Positions 49,695 through 62,964 of a stretch of DNA of 64,000 nucleotides are shown here, piece after piece. The translations under genes and the position numbers were made by a program. Within the stretch, counting starts at the first letter, position 1. The number at the start of each line of letters is the position of its first letter. Source of the DNA: Hypericum androsaemum (lineage: Eukaryota; Streptophyta; Magnoliopsida; Malpighiales; Hypericaceae); NCBI GenBank assembly GCA_963995505.1, contig OZ023187.1, positions 10,565,176 through 10,629,175 of the forward strand, written 5' to 3'. The notes beneath the pieces are model-generated. The model was not told the origin of the DNA and did no database searches. It worked only from the letters and a program-made list of their open reading frames with translations.

Positions 49695-52600
49695 GCTGGA
49701 AAAGGCAAGGAAAAGGCAAAAAAAGGCAAGGAAAAGGCAAGAAAAGGCAAGGAAAAGGCATGAAACAGCAAGAAAAGGCAAGAAAATGAAAGAAATGGAA
49801 GAAAAGGAAAGATAAGGTAAGATAAGGTAAGATAACGCATAAAAAGCATGGAAAAGGTAAGATAAGGCAAGATAAGGCAAGGAAAAGGCAATAAAAGGCA
49901 TGGAAAAAGGCATAAAAAGGTAAGAAAAGGAAAGATAAGGCAAGAAAAGGTATGAAAAGACAAGAAAAGGAATGAAAGGGTAAGGAAAAGGAAAGATAAG
50001 GCAAGATAAGGCAAGAAATGGAAAGAAAAGGCAAGGAAAAGGCAAGAAAAGGGAAGAAAAAACAAGGACAAGGCATGAAAAGGCAAGGAAAAGGCAAGGA
50101 AAAGGAAAGAAAAGGCATGATAGAAAGAAAAGGGTTGGAAAATGAATGAAAAGGCAAGGAAAAGGCATGAAAAGGTAAGGAAAAGGCTAGGAAAAGGAAA
50201 GAAAACGCAAGAAAAGGCAAGAAAAGGAAAGAAAAGGAAAGATAATGCAAGATAAGGCAGGAAACGACAAGATCAGGCTGGAAAAGGCAAGGAAAAGGCA
50301 AGAAAAGGTAAGAAAAGGCAAGGAAAAGGTAAGAAATGGCAAGAAAAGGCAAGAAAAGGCATGGAAAAGAAATGAAAAGGCAAGTAAAGGCATGGAAAAG
50401 ACATGAAAAGGCAAGAAAAGGCATGGAAAAGATGTGAAAAGGAAAAAAAAGGCAAGGAAAAGGCAAGCAAAGGAAAGAAAAGACAAGAAAAGGAATAGAA
50501 AAGGCAAGAAAAGGAAAGAAATGGCAAGAAAAGGCAAGAAAAAGGAATGAAAAGACAAGAAAATGAAAGATAAGGCAAGAAAAAGGAAAGAAAGGCAAGA
50601 AAGGGCAAGATAAGGTAATATTAGGCAAGGAAAAGACAATATAAGGCAAGAAAAGGCATGGAAAAGACATGAAAAGGCAAGAAAAGGAAAGAAAAGCCAT
50701 GGAAAAGGCAAGCAAAGGAAAGAAAAGACAAGAAAAGGCAAGGAAAAGGCAAGAAAAAGAAAGAAATGGAATGAACAGGCAAGGAAAAGGATTGAAAAGG
50801 CAAGATAAGGCAAGATAAGGCAAGAAAAGGCATGGAAAAGGCAAGCAAAGGAAAGAAAAGACAAAAAAAGGTAAGAAAAGGCAAGGAAAAGGAAAGAAAA
50901 GGAATGAAAAGGCAAGAAAATTTTAAAAAAGGCCAGAAAAGGCAAGAAAAGGAAAGAAAAGAAAAGATAAGGCAAGATATGGCAAGAAAAGGCAAGAAAA
51001 GGCAAGGAAAAGGAATGAGAAGGAAAGAAAGGGAAAGAAAAGGCAAGAAAAAGGCTTGGAAAAAACATGAAAATGCAAGAAAAGGAAAGATAAGGAAAGA
51101 AAAAGCATGAAAAGAAAAGAAAAGGAAAGAAAAGGCAAGGAAGGTTCAAGAAAAGGCAAGATAAGTCAAGAAAAGGAAGGAAAATGCAAGAAATGGCAAG
51201 ATAAGGAAAGAAAAGGAATGGAATAGGCAGGAAAAGGCAAGAAAAGATAAGAAATGGCAAGAAAAGGAAAGAAAAGGCAAGATAAGGCAAGAAAAGGAAA
51301 GAAAATGAAAGATAAAGTAAGATAAGGCAAGAAACGATAAGATCAGGCTGGAAAAGGAAAGGAAAGGAAAGAAATGGAAAGGAAAAGGAATGGATAGGCA
51401 AGATAAGGCAAGATAAGGTAAGATAAGGCAGGAAAAGGAAAGAAAACGCAAGAAAAAGGAATGAAAAGGCAAGAAAAGGCAAGATAAGGTAATATTAGGC
51501 AAGGAAAAGGCAATATAAGGCAAGAAAAGGCATGGAAAAGACATGAAAAGGCAAGAAAAGGAAAGAAAAGCCAAGGAAAAGGCAAGCAAAGGAAAGAAAA
51601 GACAAGAAAAGGCAAGGAAAAGGCAAGAAAAAGAAAGAAATGGCCAGAAAAGGCAAGGAAAAGGATTGAAAAGGCAAGATAAGGCAAGAAAAGGCAAGGA
51701 AAAGGCAAGCAAAGGTAAGAAAAGACAAGAAAAGGGAAAGAAATGGCAAGAAAAGGCAAGGAAAAGGAATGAAAAGACAAGAAAATGAAAGATAAGGCAA
51801 GAAAAAGGAATGAAAAGGCAAGAAAAGGCAAGATAAGGTAATATTAGGCAAGGAAAAGGCAATATAAGGCAAGAAAAGGCATGGAAAAGACATGAAAAGG
51901 CAAGAAAAGAAAAGAAAAGCCAAAAAAAAGGTAAGAAAAGGCAAGGAAAAGGAAAGAAAAGGAATAAAAAGGCAAGAAAATTTTAAAAAAGGCAAGAAAA
52001 GGCAAGAAAAGGAAAGAAAAGATAAGATAAGGCAAGATATGGCAAGAAAAGGCAAGAAAAGTTAAGGAAAAGGAATTAGAAGGAAAGAAAGGGAAAGAAA
52101 AGGCAAGAAAAGGCATGGAAAACACATGAAAATGCAAGAAAAGGAAAGATAAGGAAAGAAAAAGCATGAAAAGAAAAGAAAAGGAAAGAAAAGGCAAGGA
52201 AAATTCAAGAAAAGGCAAGATATGTCAAGAAAAGGAAGGAAAAGGCAAGGAAAAGGCAAGAAATGGCTAGATAAGGAAAGAAAAGGCATGGAACAGGCAT
52301 GAAAAGGCAAGAAAAGGTAAGAAATGGCAAGAAAAGGAAAGAAAAGGCAAGATAAGGCAAGAAAAGGCAAGAAAAGGAAAGAAAAGGTAAGATAAAGTAA
52401 GATAAGGCAAGAAACGATAAGATCAGGCTGGAAAAGGAAAGGAAAGGAAAGAAATGGCAAGGAAAAGGAATGGATAGGCAAGATAAGGCAAGATAAGGTA
52501 AGATAAGGCAGGAAAAGGAAAGAAAAGGCAAGGAAAGGAAAGAAAAGGCAAGGAAAAGGCAAGAATAGGCAAGATATGGTAAGGAAAGGCAAGAAAAGGA

Positions 52601-55600
52601 AAGGAAAGGCAATAAAAGGAAAGAAAAGGCAAGGAAAAGGCAAGATATGGTAAGAAAAGGCAAGAAAAGGCAAGGAAAAGGCACAAAAAGGCAACGAAAG
52701 GCAAGAAAAGGAAAGAAAAGGCAAGAAAAAACATAAAAATGTAAGAAAACGCAAGATAAGGCAAGAAAAGGTAAGAAAAGGAAAGATAAAGCAAGGTAAG
52801 GCAAGAAAAGACATGATCAGGCTGGAAAAGGCAAGGAAAAGGCAAAAAAAGGCTAGGAAAAGGCAAGAAAAGGTAGAGAAAAGGCATGAAACAGCAAGAA
52901 AAGGCAAGCAAAAGGTAAGAAAATGAAAGAAATGGAAGAAAAGGTACGATAAGGTACGATAAGGTAAGACAACGCATAAAAAGCATGGAAAAGGTAAGAT
53001 AAGGCAAGAAAAGGCAAGATAAGGCAAGGAAAAGGTAAGAAAAGGCATGGAAAAAGGCATGAAAAGGTATGAAAAGGAAAGATAAGGCAAGAAAAGGTAT
53101 GAAAAGACAAGAAAAGGAATGAAAGGGTAAGGAAAAGGCAAGATAAGGCAAGATAAGGCAAGAAAAGGAAAGAAAAGGCAAGGAAAAGGCAAGAAAAGGG
53201 AAGAAAAAACAAGGACAAGGCATGAAAAGGCAAGAAAAAGGCAAGAAAAGTCATGATAAGGAAAGAAAAGGCTTGGAAAACGAATGAAAAGGCAAGGAAA
53301 ATGCATGAAAAGGCAAGGAAAAGGCTAGGAAAAGGAAAGAAAAGGCAAGAAAAGGAAAGAAAAGGCATGGAAAAGGCATGAAAAGGAAAGGAAAAGGCAA
53401 GAAAAGGAAAGATAAGGAACGAAAAGGCTTGGAAAAGGAATGAAAAGGCAAGGAAAAGGCATGAAAAGGCAAGGAAAAGGCATGAAAAGGCATGAAAAGG
53501 AAAGAAAAGTTAAGGAAAAGGCAAGGAAAAGACAAGAAAAGGAAAGAAAAGGCTGGAAAAAGGCAAGAAAAGATAAGAAAAGGTAAGATAAGGCAAGAAA
53601 AGGTAAGCAAAGTCAAGAAAAGGAAAGAAAAGGAAAGGTAAAAGAAGATAAGGGAAGAAAAGGCAAGAAAAGGCAAGATTAGGCAATAAAAGGCAAGATA
53701 AGGCAAGAAAAGGGAAGGAAAGGCAATAAAAGGAAAGAAAATGAAAGATAAGGCAAGAAAATGAAACATGACATAAGATAAGGCAAGAAAAGGAAAGAAA
53801 AGGCAAGGAAAAGGCAAGATAAGACAAGAAAATGCAAGAAAAAGAAAGAATTGGTTCGGAAAAGGCAAGAAAAGGCAAGGAAAAGGCAAGAAAAGGAATG
53901 AAAAGGCAAGAAAAAGAAAGAAAAGGCAAGAAAAGGTAAGAAAAGGAAAGAAAAGGCAAGAAAAGGTAAGAAAAGGCAAGATAAGGCAAGAAAAGGCAAG
54001 AAAAGGAAAGATAATGCAAGATAAGGCAGCAAACGACAAGATCAGGCTGGAAAAGGCAAAGAAAAGGCAAGAAAAGGTAAGAAAAGGCAAGGAAAAGGCA
54101 AGAAAAGGCAAGAAAAGGCATGGAAAAGAAATGAAAAGGCAAGTAAAGGCATGGAAAAGACATGAATTGGCAAGAAATGGCAAGAAAAGGCATGGAAAAG
54201 ATGTGAAAAGGCAAAAAAGGCAAGAAAAAGGCAAGCAAAGGAAAGAAAAGACAAGAAAAATCATGAAAAAGGCAAGAAAAGCAAAGAAATGGCAAGAAAA
54301 GGCAAGGAAAAGGAATGAAAAGACAAGAAAATGAAAGATAAGGCAAGAAAAAGGAATGAAAAGGCAAGAAAAGGCAAGATAAGGTAATATTAGGCAAAGA
54401 AAAGGCAATATAAGGCAAGAAAAAGCATGGAAAAGACATGAAAAGGCAAGAAAAGTAAAGAAACGCCAAGGAAAAGTTAAGCAAAGGAAAGAAAAGACAA
54501 GAAAAGGCAAGGAAAAGGCAAGAAAAAGAAAGAAATGGCAAGAAAAGGCAAGGAAAAGGATTGAAAAGGCAAGATAAGGCAAGAAAAGGCAAGGAAAAGT
54601 CAAGCAAAAGAAAGAAAAGACAAAAAAATAGGTAAGAAAAGGCAAGGAAAATGAAAGAAAAGGAATGAAAAGGCAAGAATAGTTAAGAAAATTTTAAAAA
54701 GGCAAGATAAGGCAAGAAAAGGCAAGAAAAGGAAAGAAAAGATAAGATAAGGCAAGATATGGCAAGAAAAGGCAAGATAAGGCAACAAAAGGCAAGGCAA
54801 AGGAATAAGAAGGAAAGAAAGGGAAAGAAAAGGCAAGAAAAGGCATGGAAAAAACATGAAAATGCAAGAAAAGGAAAGATAAGGAAAAAAAAAGCATGAA
54901 AAGAAAAGAAAAGGAAAGAAAATTCAAGAAAAGGCAAGATAAGTCAAGAAAAGGAAGGAAAAGGCAAGAAATGGCAAGATAAGGAAAGAAAAGGCATGAA
55001 AAGGCAAGAAAAGGTAAGAAATGGCAAGAAAAGGAAAGAAAAGGCAAGATAAGACAAGAAAAGGCAAGAAAAGGAAAGAAAAGGAAAGATAAAGTAAGAT
55101 AAGGCAAGAAACGACAAGATCAGGCAGGAAAAGGAAAGGAAAGGAAAGAAATGGCAAGGAAAAGGAATGGATAGGCAAGATAAGGTAAGATAAGGCAAGG
55201 AAAGGAAAGAAAAGGCAATGAAAAGGCAAGAATAGGCAAGATATGGTAAGGAAAGGCAAGATAAGGAAAGAAAAGGAAAGGAAAGGCATTAAAAGGAAAG
55301 AAAAGGCAAGGAAAAGGCAAGATATGGTAAGAAAAGGCAAGAAAAGGCAAGAAAAAGGCACAAAAAGGCAAGTAAAGGAAAGAAAAGGCAAGAAAAGGCA
55401 AGAAAAGGCAAGAAAAGGCCAGAAAAAGCATAAAAATGTAAGAAAACACAAGATAAGGTAAGATAAGGCAAGAAAAGGCAAGAAAAGGTAAGAAAAGGAA
55501 AGATAAAGCAAGAAAAGGCAAGAAAAGGCAAGGAAAAGGAATGAAAAGACAAGAAAATGAAAGATAAGGCAAGAAAAAGGAATGAAAAGGCAAGATAAGG

Positions 55601-58600
55601 TAATATTAGGCAAGGAAAAGGCAATATGAAGCAAGAAAAGGCATGGAAAAGACATGAAAAGGCAAGAAAAGGAAAGAAAAGCCAAGGAAAAGGCAAGCAA
55701 AGGAAAGAAAAGACAAGAAAAGGCAAGAAAAAGCCAAGAAAAAGAAAGAAATGGCAAGAAAAGGCAAGGAAAAGGATTGAAAAGGTAAGATAAGGCTAGA
55801 ATAGGCAAGAAAAGGCAAGGAAAAGGCAAGCAAAGGAAAGAAAATACAAAAAAAAGGTAAGAAAAGGCAAGGAAAAGGAAAGAAAAGGAATGAAAAGGCA
55901 AGAAAAAACAAGAAAAGGCAAGAAAATTTTTAAAAAAGCAACATAAGTCAAAAGGCAAGAAAAGGAAAGAAAAGAAAAGATAAGGCAAGAAAAAACAAGA
56001 AAAGGCATGAAAATTTTTAAAAAAGCAACATAAGTCAAAAGGCAAGAAAAGGAAAGAAAAGAAAAGATAAGGCAAGATATGGCAAGAAAAGGCAAGATAA
56101 GGCAAGAAAAGGCAAGGAAAAAGAATGAGAAGGAAAGAAAGGGAAAGAAAAGGCAAGAAAAGGCATGGAAAAAACATGAAAATGCAAGAATAGGAAAGAT
56201 AAGGAAAGGAAAAGCATGAAAAGAAAAGAAAAGGAAAGAAAAGGCAAGGAAAATTCAAGAAAAGGCAAGATAAGTCAAGAAAAGGAAGGAAAAGGCAAGA
56301 AATGGCAAGATAAGGAAAGAAAAGGCATGGAACAGGCATTCAAAGGCAAGAAAAGGTAAGAAATGGCAAGAAAAGGAAAGAAAAGGCAAGATAAGGCAAG
56401 AAAGGGCAAGAAAAGGAAAGATAGGGCAAGAAAAGTTAAGAAAAGGCAAGGAAAATGCAAGCAAAGGAAAGAAAAGACTAGAAAAGGCATGGAAAAGGCA
56501 AGAAAAGGATAGAAAAGGTATGAAAAGGCAAGGAAAAGGAATGAAAAGGAAAGAAAGGGAAAGAAAAGGCAAGAAAAAGCAAGGAAAAGGAATGGAAAGG
56601 CAAGATAAGGCAAGATAAGACATGAAAAGAAAAGAAAAGGAAAGAAAAGGAAAAGAAAAGGAAAAAAAAGGCAAGGTAAGGCAAGAAAAAGGAAGGAAAG
56701 TCAAGAAAAGGAAAGAAAAGGAAAGATGAGGTAAGAAAAGGCAAGATAAGGCAAGAAAAGGAAAGAAAAGGCATGCAAAAGGCAAGGAAAAGGAAAGAAA
56801 AGGCATGCAAAAGGCAAGGAAAGGCATGGAAAAAACATGAAAATGCAAGAAAAGGAAAGATAAGGAAAGAAAAAGCATGAAAAGAAAAGAAAAGGAAAGA
56901 AAAGGCAAGGAAAATTCAAGAAAAGGCAAGATAAGTCAAGAAAAGGAAGGAAAAGGCAAGAAATGGCTAGATAAGGAAAGAAAAGGCATGGAACAGGCAT
57001 GAAAAGGCAAGAAAAGGTAAGAAATGGCCAGAAAAGAAAAGAAAAGGCAAGATAAGGCAAGAAAAGGCAAGAAAAGGCAAGAAAAAGAAAGAAAAGGTAA
57101 GATAAAGTAAGATAAGGCAAGAAACGATAAGATCAGGCTGGAAAAGGAAAGGAAAGGAAAGAAATGGCAAGGAAAAGGAATGGATAGGCAAGATAAGGCA
57201 AGATAAGGTAAGATAAGGCAGGAAAAGGAAAGAAAAGGCAAGGAAAGGAAAGAAAAGGCAAGGAAAAGGCAAGAATAGGCAAGATATGGTAAGGAAAGGC
57301 AAGAAAAGGAAAGGAAAGGCAATAAAAGGAAAGAAAAGGCAAGGAAAAGGCAAGATATGGTAAGAAAAGGCAAGAAAAGGCAAGGAAAAGGCAAGGAAAG
57401 GCAAGAAAAGGCAAGAAAAAGCATAAAAATGTAAGAAAATGCAAGATAAGGCAAGATAAAACAAGAAAAGGTAAGAAAAGGAAAGATAAAGCAAGGTAAG
57501 GCAAGAAAAGACAAGATCAGGCTGGAAAAGGCAAGGAAAAGGCAAAAAAAGGCAAGGAAAAGGCAAGAAAAGGTAAGGAAAAGGCATGAAACAGCAAGAA
57601 AAGGCAAGAAAAAGGCAAGAAAATGAAAGAAATGGAAGAAAAGGAAAGATAAGGTACGATAAGGTAAGACAACGCATAAAAAGCATGGAAAAGGTAAGAT
57701 AAGGCAAGAAAAGGCAAGATAAGGCAAGGAAAAGGCAAGAAAAGGCATGGAAAAAGGCAAGAAAAGGCAAGATAAGGCAAGGAAAAGGCAAGAAAAGGCA
57801 TGGAAAAAGGCATGAAAAGGTATGAAAAGGAAAGATAAGGCAAGAAAAGGTATGAAAAGACAAGAAAAGGAACGAAAGGGTAAGGAAAAGGCAAGATAAG
57901 GCAAGAAATGGAAAGAAAAGGCAAGGAAAAGGCAAGAAAAGGGAAGAAAAAACAAGGACAAGGCATGAAAAGGCAAGGAAAAGGCAAGAAAAGGCATGAT
58001 AAGGAATGAAAAGGCTTGGAAAATGAATGAAAAGGCAAGGAAAAGGCATGAAAAGGCAAGGAAAAGGCTAGGAAAAGGAAAGAAAAGGCAAGAAAAGGAA
58101 AGAAAAGGCATGAAAAGGCAAGGAAAAGGCAAGAAAAGGAAAGATAAGGAACGAAAAGGCTTGGAAAAGGAATGAAAAGGCAAGGAAAAGGCATGAAAAG
58201 GCAAGGAAAAGGCATGAAAAGCTAAAAAAGGCATGGAAAAGGCATGAAAAGAAAAGAAAAGGCAAGGAAATGGAAAGAAAAGTTAAGGAAAAGGCAAGGA
58301 AAAGACAAGATAAGGAAAGAAAAGGCTTGGAAAAGGCAAGAAAAGATAAGAAAAGGTAAGATAAGGCAAGAAAAGGTAAGAAAAGTCAAGAAAAGGAAAG
58401 AAAAGGAAAGGTAAGGGAAGATAAGGGAAGAAAAGGCAAGATAAGGCAATAAAAGGCAAGATAAGGCAAGAAAAGGGAAGGAAAGGCAATAAAAGGAAAG
58501 AAAATGAAAGATAAGGCAAGAAAATGAAACATGACATAAGATAAGGCAAGAAAAGGAAAGAAAAGGCAAGGAAAAGGCAAGAAAAGGAATGAAAAGGCAA

Positions 58601-61600
58601 GAAAAAGAAAGAAAAGGCAAGAAAAGGTAAGAAAAGGAAAGAAAAGGCAAGAAAAGGTAAGAAAAGGCAAGATAAGGCAAGAAAAGGCAAGAAAAGGAAA
58701 GATAATGCAAGATAAGGCAGCAAACGACAAGATCAGGCTGGAAAAGACAAGGAAAAGGCAAGAAAAGGTAAGAAAAGGCAAGGAAAAGGCAAGAAAAGGC
58801 AAGAAAAGGCATGGAAAAGAAATGAAAAGGCAAGTAAAGGCATGGAAAAGACATGAATTGGCAAGAAAAGGCATGGAAAAGATGTGAAAAGGCAAAAAAA
58901 GGCAAGGAAAAGGCAAGCAAAGGAAAGAATAGACAAGAAAAGGCATGAAAAAGGCAAGAAAAGCAAAGAAATGGCAAGAAAAGGCAAGGAAAAGGAATGA
59001 AAAGACAAGAAAATGAAAGATAAGGCAAGAAAAAGGAATGAAAAGGCAAGAAAAGGCATGGAAAAGACAATATAAGGCAAGAAAAAGCATGGAAAAGACA
59101 TGAAAAGGCAAGAAAAGGAAAGAAAAGCCAAGGAAAAGTTAAGCAAAGGAAAGAGAAGACAAGAAAAGGCAAGGAAAAGGCAAGAAAAAGAAAGAAATGG
59201 CAAGAAAAGGCAAGGAAAAGGATTGAAAAGGCAAGATAAGGCAATAAAAAGCAAGGAAAAGTCAAGCAAAAGAAAGAAAAGACAAAAAAAAGGTAAGAAA
59301 AGGCAAGGAAAAGGAAAGAAAGGTAATGAAAAGGCAAGAAAAGTTAAGAAAATTTTAAAAAGGCAAGATAAGGCAAGAAAAGGCAAGAAAAGGAAAGAAA
59401 AGATAAGATAAAGCAAGATATGGCAAGAAAAGGCAAGATAAGGCAAGAAAAGGCAAGGCAAAGGAATGAGAAGGAAAGAAAGGGAAAGAAAAGGCAAGAA
59501 AAGGCATGGAAAAAACATGAAAATGCAAGAAAAGGAAAGATAAGGAAAGAAAAAGCATGAAAAGAAAAGAAAAGGAAAGAAAAGGCAAGGAAAATTCAAG
59601 AAAAGGCAAGATAAGTCAAGAAAAGGAAGGAAAAGGCAAGAAATGGCAAGATAAGGAAAGAAAAGGCTTGAAAAGGCAAGAAAAGGTAAGAAATGGCAAG
59701 AAAAGGAAAGAAAAGGCAAGATAAGACAAGAAAAGGCAAGAAAAGGAAAGAAAAGAAAAGATAAAGTAAGATAAGGCAAGAAACGACAAGATCAGGCAGA
59801 AAAAGGAAAGGAAAGAAAAGAAATGGCAAGGAAAAGGAATGGATAGGCAAGATAAGGCAAGATAAGGTAAGATAAGGCAGGAAAAGGAAAGAAAAGGCAA
59901 GGAAAGGAAAGAAAAGGCAATGAAAAGGCAAGAATAGGCAAGATATGGTAAGGAAAGGCAAGATAAGGCAAGAAAAGGAAAGGAAAGGCATTAAAAGGAA
60001 AGAAAAGGCAAGGAAAAGGCAAGATATGGTAAGAAAAGGCAAGAAAAGGCAAGGAAAAGGCACAAAAAGGCTTGAAAAGGCAAGTAAAGGAAAGAAAAGG
60101 CAAGAAAAGGCCAGAAAAAGCATAAAAATGTAAGAAAACACAAGATAAGGCAAGATAAGGCAAGAAAAGGCAAGAAAAGGTAAGAAAAGGAAAGATAAAG
60201 CAAGATAAGGCAAGAAAAGGCAAGGAAAAGGAATGAAAAGATAAGAAAATGAAAGATAAGGCAAGAAAAAGGAATGAAAAGGCAAGATAAGGTAATATTA
60301 GGCAAGGAAAAGGCAATATAAAGCAAGAAAAGGCATGGAAAAGGCAAGAAAAGGAAAGAAAAGCCAAGGAAAAGGCAAGCAAAGGAAAGAAAAGACAAGA
60401 AAAGGCAAGGAAAAGGCAAGAAAAAGAAAGAAATGGCAAGAAAAGGCAAGGAAAAGGATTGAAAAGGTAGGATAAGGCTAGATAAGGCAAGAAAAGGCAA
60501 GGAAAAGGCAAGCAAAGGAAAGAAAATACAAAAAAAAGGGTAAGAAAAGGCAAGGAAAAGGAAAGAAAAGGAATGAAAAGGCAAGAAAAAACAAGAAAAG
60601 GCAAGAAAATTTTTAAAAAGGCAAGATAAGGCAAAAGGCAAGAAAAGGAAAGAAAAGTAAAGGTAAGGGAAGATATGGAAAGAAAAGGCAAGATAAGGCA
60701 AGAAAAGGCAAGGAAAAAGAATGAGAAGGAAAGAAAAGGAAAGAAAAGGCACGGAAAATTCAAGAAAAGGCAAGATAAGTCAAGAAAAGGAAGGAAAAGG
60801 CAAGATTTGGCAAGATAAGGAAAGAAAAGGCATGGAACAGGCATTAAAAGGCAAGAAAAGGTAAGAAATGGCAAGAAAAGGAAAGAAAAGGCAAGATAAG
60901 GCAAGAAAGGGCAAGAAAAGGAAAGATAGGGCAAGAAAAGTTAAGAAAAGGCAAGGAAAATGCAAGCAAAGGAAAGAAAAGACTAGAAAAGGCATGGAAA
61001 AGGCAAGAAAAGGATAGAAAAGGAATGAAAAGGCAAGAAAGGGAAAGAAAAGGCAAGAAAAAGCAAGGAAAAGAAATGGAAAGGCAAGAAAAAGCAAGGA
61101 AAAGGAATGGAAAGGTAAGAAAAGGCAAGATATGGCAAGAAAAGGCAAGGAAAGGAAAGGAAAAGGCAAGATAAGTCGAAAAAAGGCAAGGAAAAGGCAC
61201 GAAAATGCAAAAAAAAGCATGAAAAGGTAAGAAAAGGCAAGATAAGGCAAGAAAAGGCAAGATAAGGAAAGAAAAGGTGAGATAAAGTATGATAGTTGAC
61301 ATGAAAAGGTAAGAAAAGGCAAGATAAGGAAAGATAAGCCAAGAAAAGGAAAGAAAAGGCAAGATAAGCCAAGAAAAGGCAAGAAAAGGCAAAAAAAAGG
61401 GAAGGAATGGCAAGAAATGAGAAAAAAGGAAAGATGAGGTAAGATAAGGCAAGAAAAGGCAAGAAAAGGAAAGAAAAAGAAAGATAAGGCAGGAAAAGGC
61501 AAGGAAAAGGCAAGGAAATGAAAGAAAAGGGAAGAAAAAGAAAGAAAAGGCAAAGAAAAGCAATGAAAGGGAAAGAAAAGGAAAGAAAAAGAAAGATAAG

Positions 61601-62186
61601 AAAAGATAAGGCAAGGAAAAGGCAAGAAAAAGAAAGAAAAGGCTAGAAAAGGCAAGGAAAGGCAAGATCAGGCAAAAAAAGGCAAGGAAAAGGAAAGCAT
61701 AGGCAAGAAAAGGCGAGGAAAAGGCAAGAAAAGGCCAGAAAAGGAAAGAAAAGGCAAGAAAAGGCATGGAAAAGGTAAGAAAAGGAAAAAAAAGGCAAGG
61801 AAAAGGCAAGGAAAGGAAAAAAAGAAAAGATGAGGCAAGTAAAGGCAAGGAAAAGACAAGAAAAGGCATGAAAAGGTAAGAAAAGGTAAGATTTGGCAAG
61901 AAAAGGCCAGAAATAGAAAGAAAAGGAAAGATAAGGCAAGAAAAGGCAAGATAAGGAAAGAAAAGGCAAGATAAGGAAAGAAAAGGCAAGAAAAGGCAAG
62001 ATAATGCAAGAAAAGGCAAGATAATGCAAGAAAAGGCAAGGAAAAGGCAAGATAAGGCAAGAAAAGGCATGATAAGGCAAGAAAAGGAAAGATGAGGTAA
62101 GAAAAGGCAAGAAAAAGGCACGAAAAGGCAAGAAAAGGCAAGAAAAGGAATGAAACGGCAAGAAAAGGCAAGATAAGGCAAGAAAA
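49690..62186 (+). repeat. Decamer array, mosaic higher-order repeats (right of retro insertion)
   Basis: This continues the block seen at 38.6-48.6 kb. ATGTG of the GGAAAAGATGTG mark is at 50432, 54201 and 58882 (spacings 3769 and 4681; 3304 from the preceding one at 47128, including the 1.1 kb insertion). ATTGGTTCGG occurs once, at 53850. GGTAATATTAGG recurs near 50610, 51490, 51838, 54382, 55598 and 60292. A local ~90 bp tandem duplication with TTTTTAAAAAAGCAACATAAG lies at about 55925-56045. Past about 61.2 kb the decamers lose this long order. No gene is supported. Confidence 0.92.
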
Positions 62187-62964
62187 TTCATATGAATCCT
62201 AGCAGCCTTATAAACTACTAATCTGACCAATTGTGAGAGCATGTGCAAAGTGTTTCAGTTACAACCTAACAGGCTGATTTCCAAGCTTATTTCAAAGAAA
62301 TTGACTCAAGTGAGTTCATTAAGGTCCATTGTTGAAGAACTACGAATTTAAGAGCATTCATTCATGTTCAAGAAGGAAATTCCAGCAGCAAAGATCTTAA
62401 AAATTCATTCTCTCTGATTTGGGCATTGTATTTAGGATGTAAATTCAAACGTTAGTTTTGATTAGGAAGTTATATTCCAGCAACTTTTGGTTTCTTATTG
62501 CTTGATAATCAAGTTTGTAGTTTTCCTAAAGGCAGAGATTCATTTCCTTTTTAGTTTCCCTTTCCAGCGAGATGTCTATTCCTTTTTAGGAGTTGTTTGA
62601 TTTGGAATCTCTTTGTAATATTAGGCCTATTTATAGAGGCTTATGCGATGAGAAAAAGTATACCATTATTTATTGAAAAATGTGGGCTTTGCTCTCTTGG
62701 TTCTTCAGAACTGTTCGAACATAACAGAGCAATTCTGTAGAGTTCATCATCGACTTATCAAGCCGATTTTCATCACCGTTTGAAGCGTCATCAAAATTAT
62801 AAGGTTCTATATTTCGACTCAAACAGCGGGTCGCGGTCTTAATACCAAGGTTCTTATTTGGTTGTCAGCATCGGGCCGAGATCTCCATCATGATTTAATC
62901 TAGAACGATTTGAGATTTCATACTTTGTGGCTGGGTCTCGTCGCATCATTGGCGGGGTTCGTAT
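62187..62964 (+). mobile_element. Copia-type LTR fragment inside the array
   Basis: About 780 bases of ordinary, non-decamer sequence. TATTTATAGAGGC (62629-62641) is a typical LTR promoter box. It is followed by an R-U5-like stretch and TTGGTTGTCAGC near 62858-62869, which resembles a mutated TTGGTATCAGAGC primer-binding site. Order and strand suggest the end of a 5' LTR plus the first bases of the internal region, plus strand. No coding domain is present and no clean target duplication was found, so the borders with the array are only the points where decamers stop and resume. The superfamily call rests on general resemblance. Confidence 0.6.
62629..62637 (+). promoter_or_regulatory. TATA box of Copia-type LTR fragment
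   Basis: TATTTATAG followed by AGGC, a common form in plant LTR promoters, at a plausible distance (~230 bases) before the PBS-like site. Confidence 0.55.

Noticed and set aside
62187..62200. ATATGAATC at the left edge of the Copia-type island also occurs at the U5 end of LTR A
   Set aside because: A 9-base match with no continuation; taken as chance.
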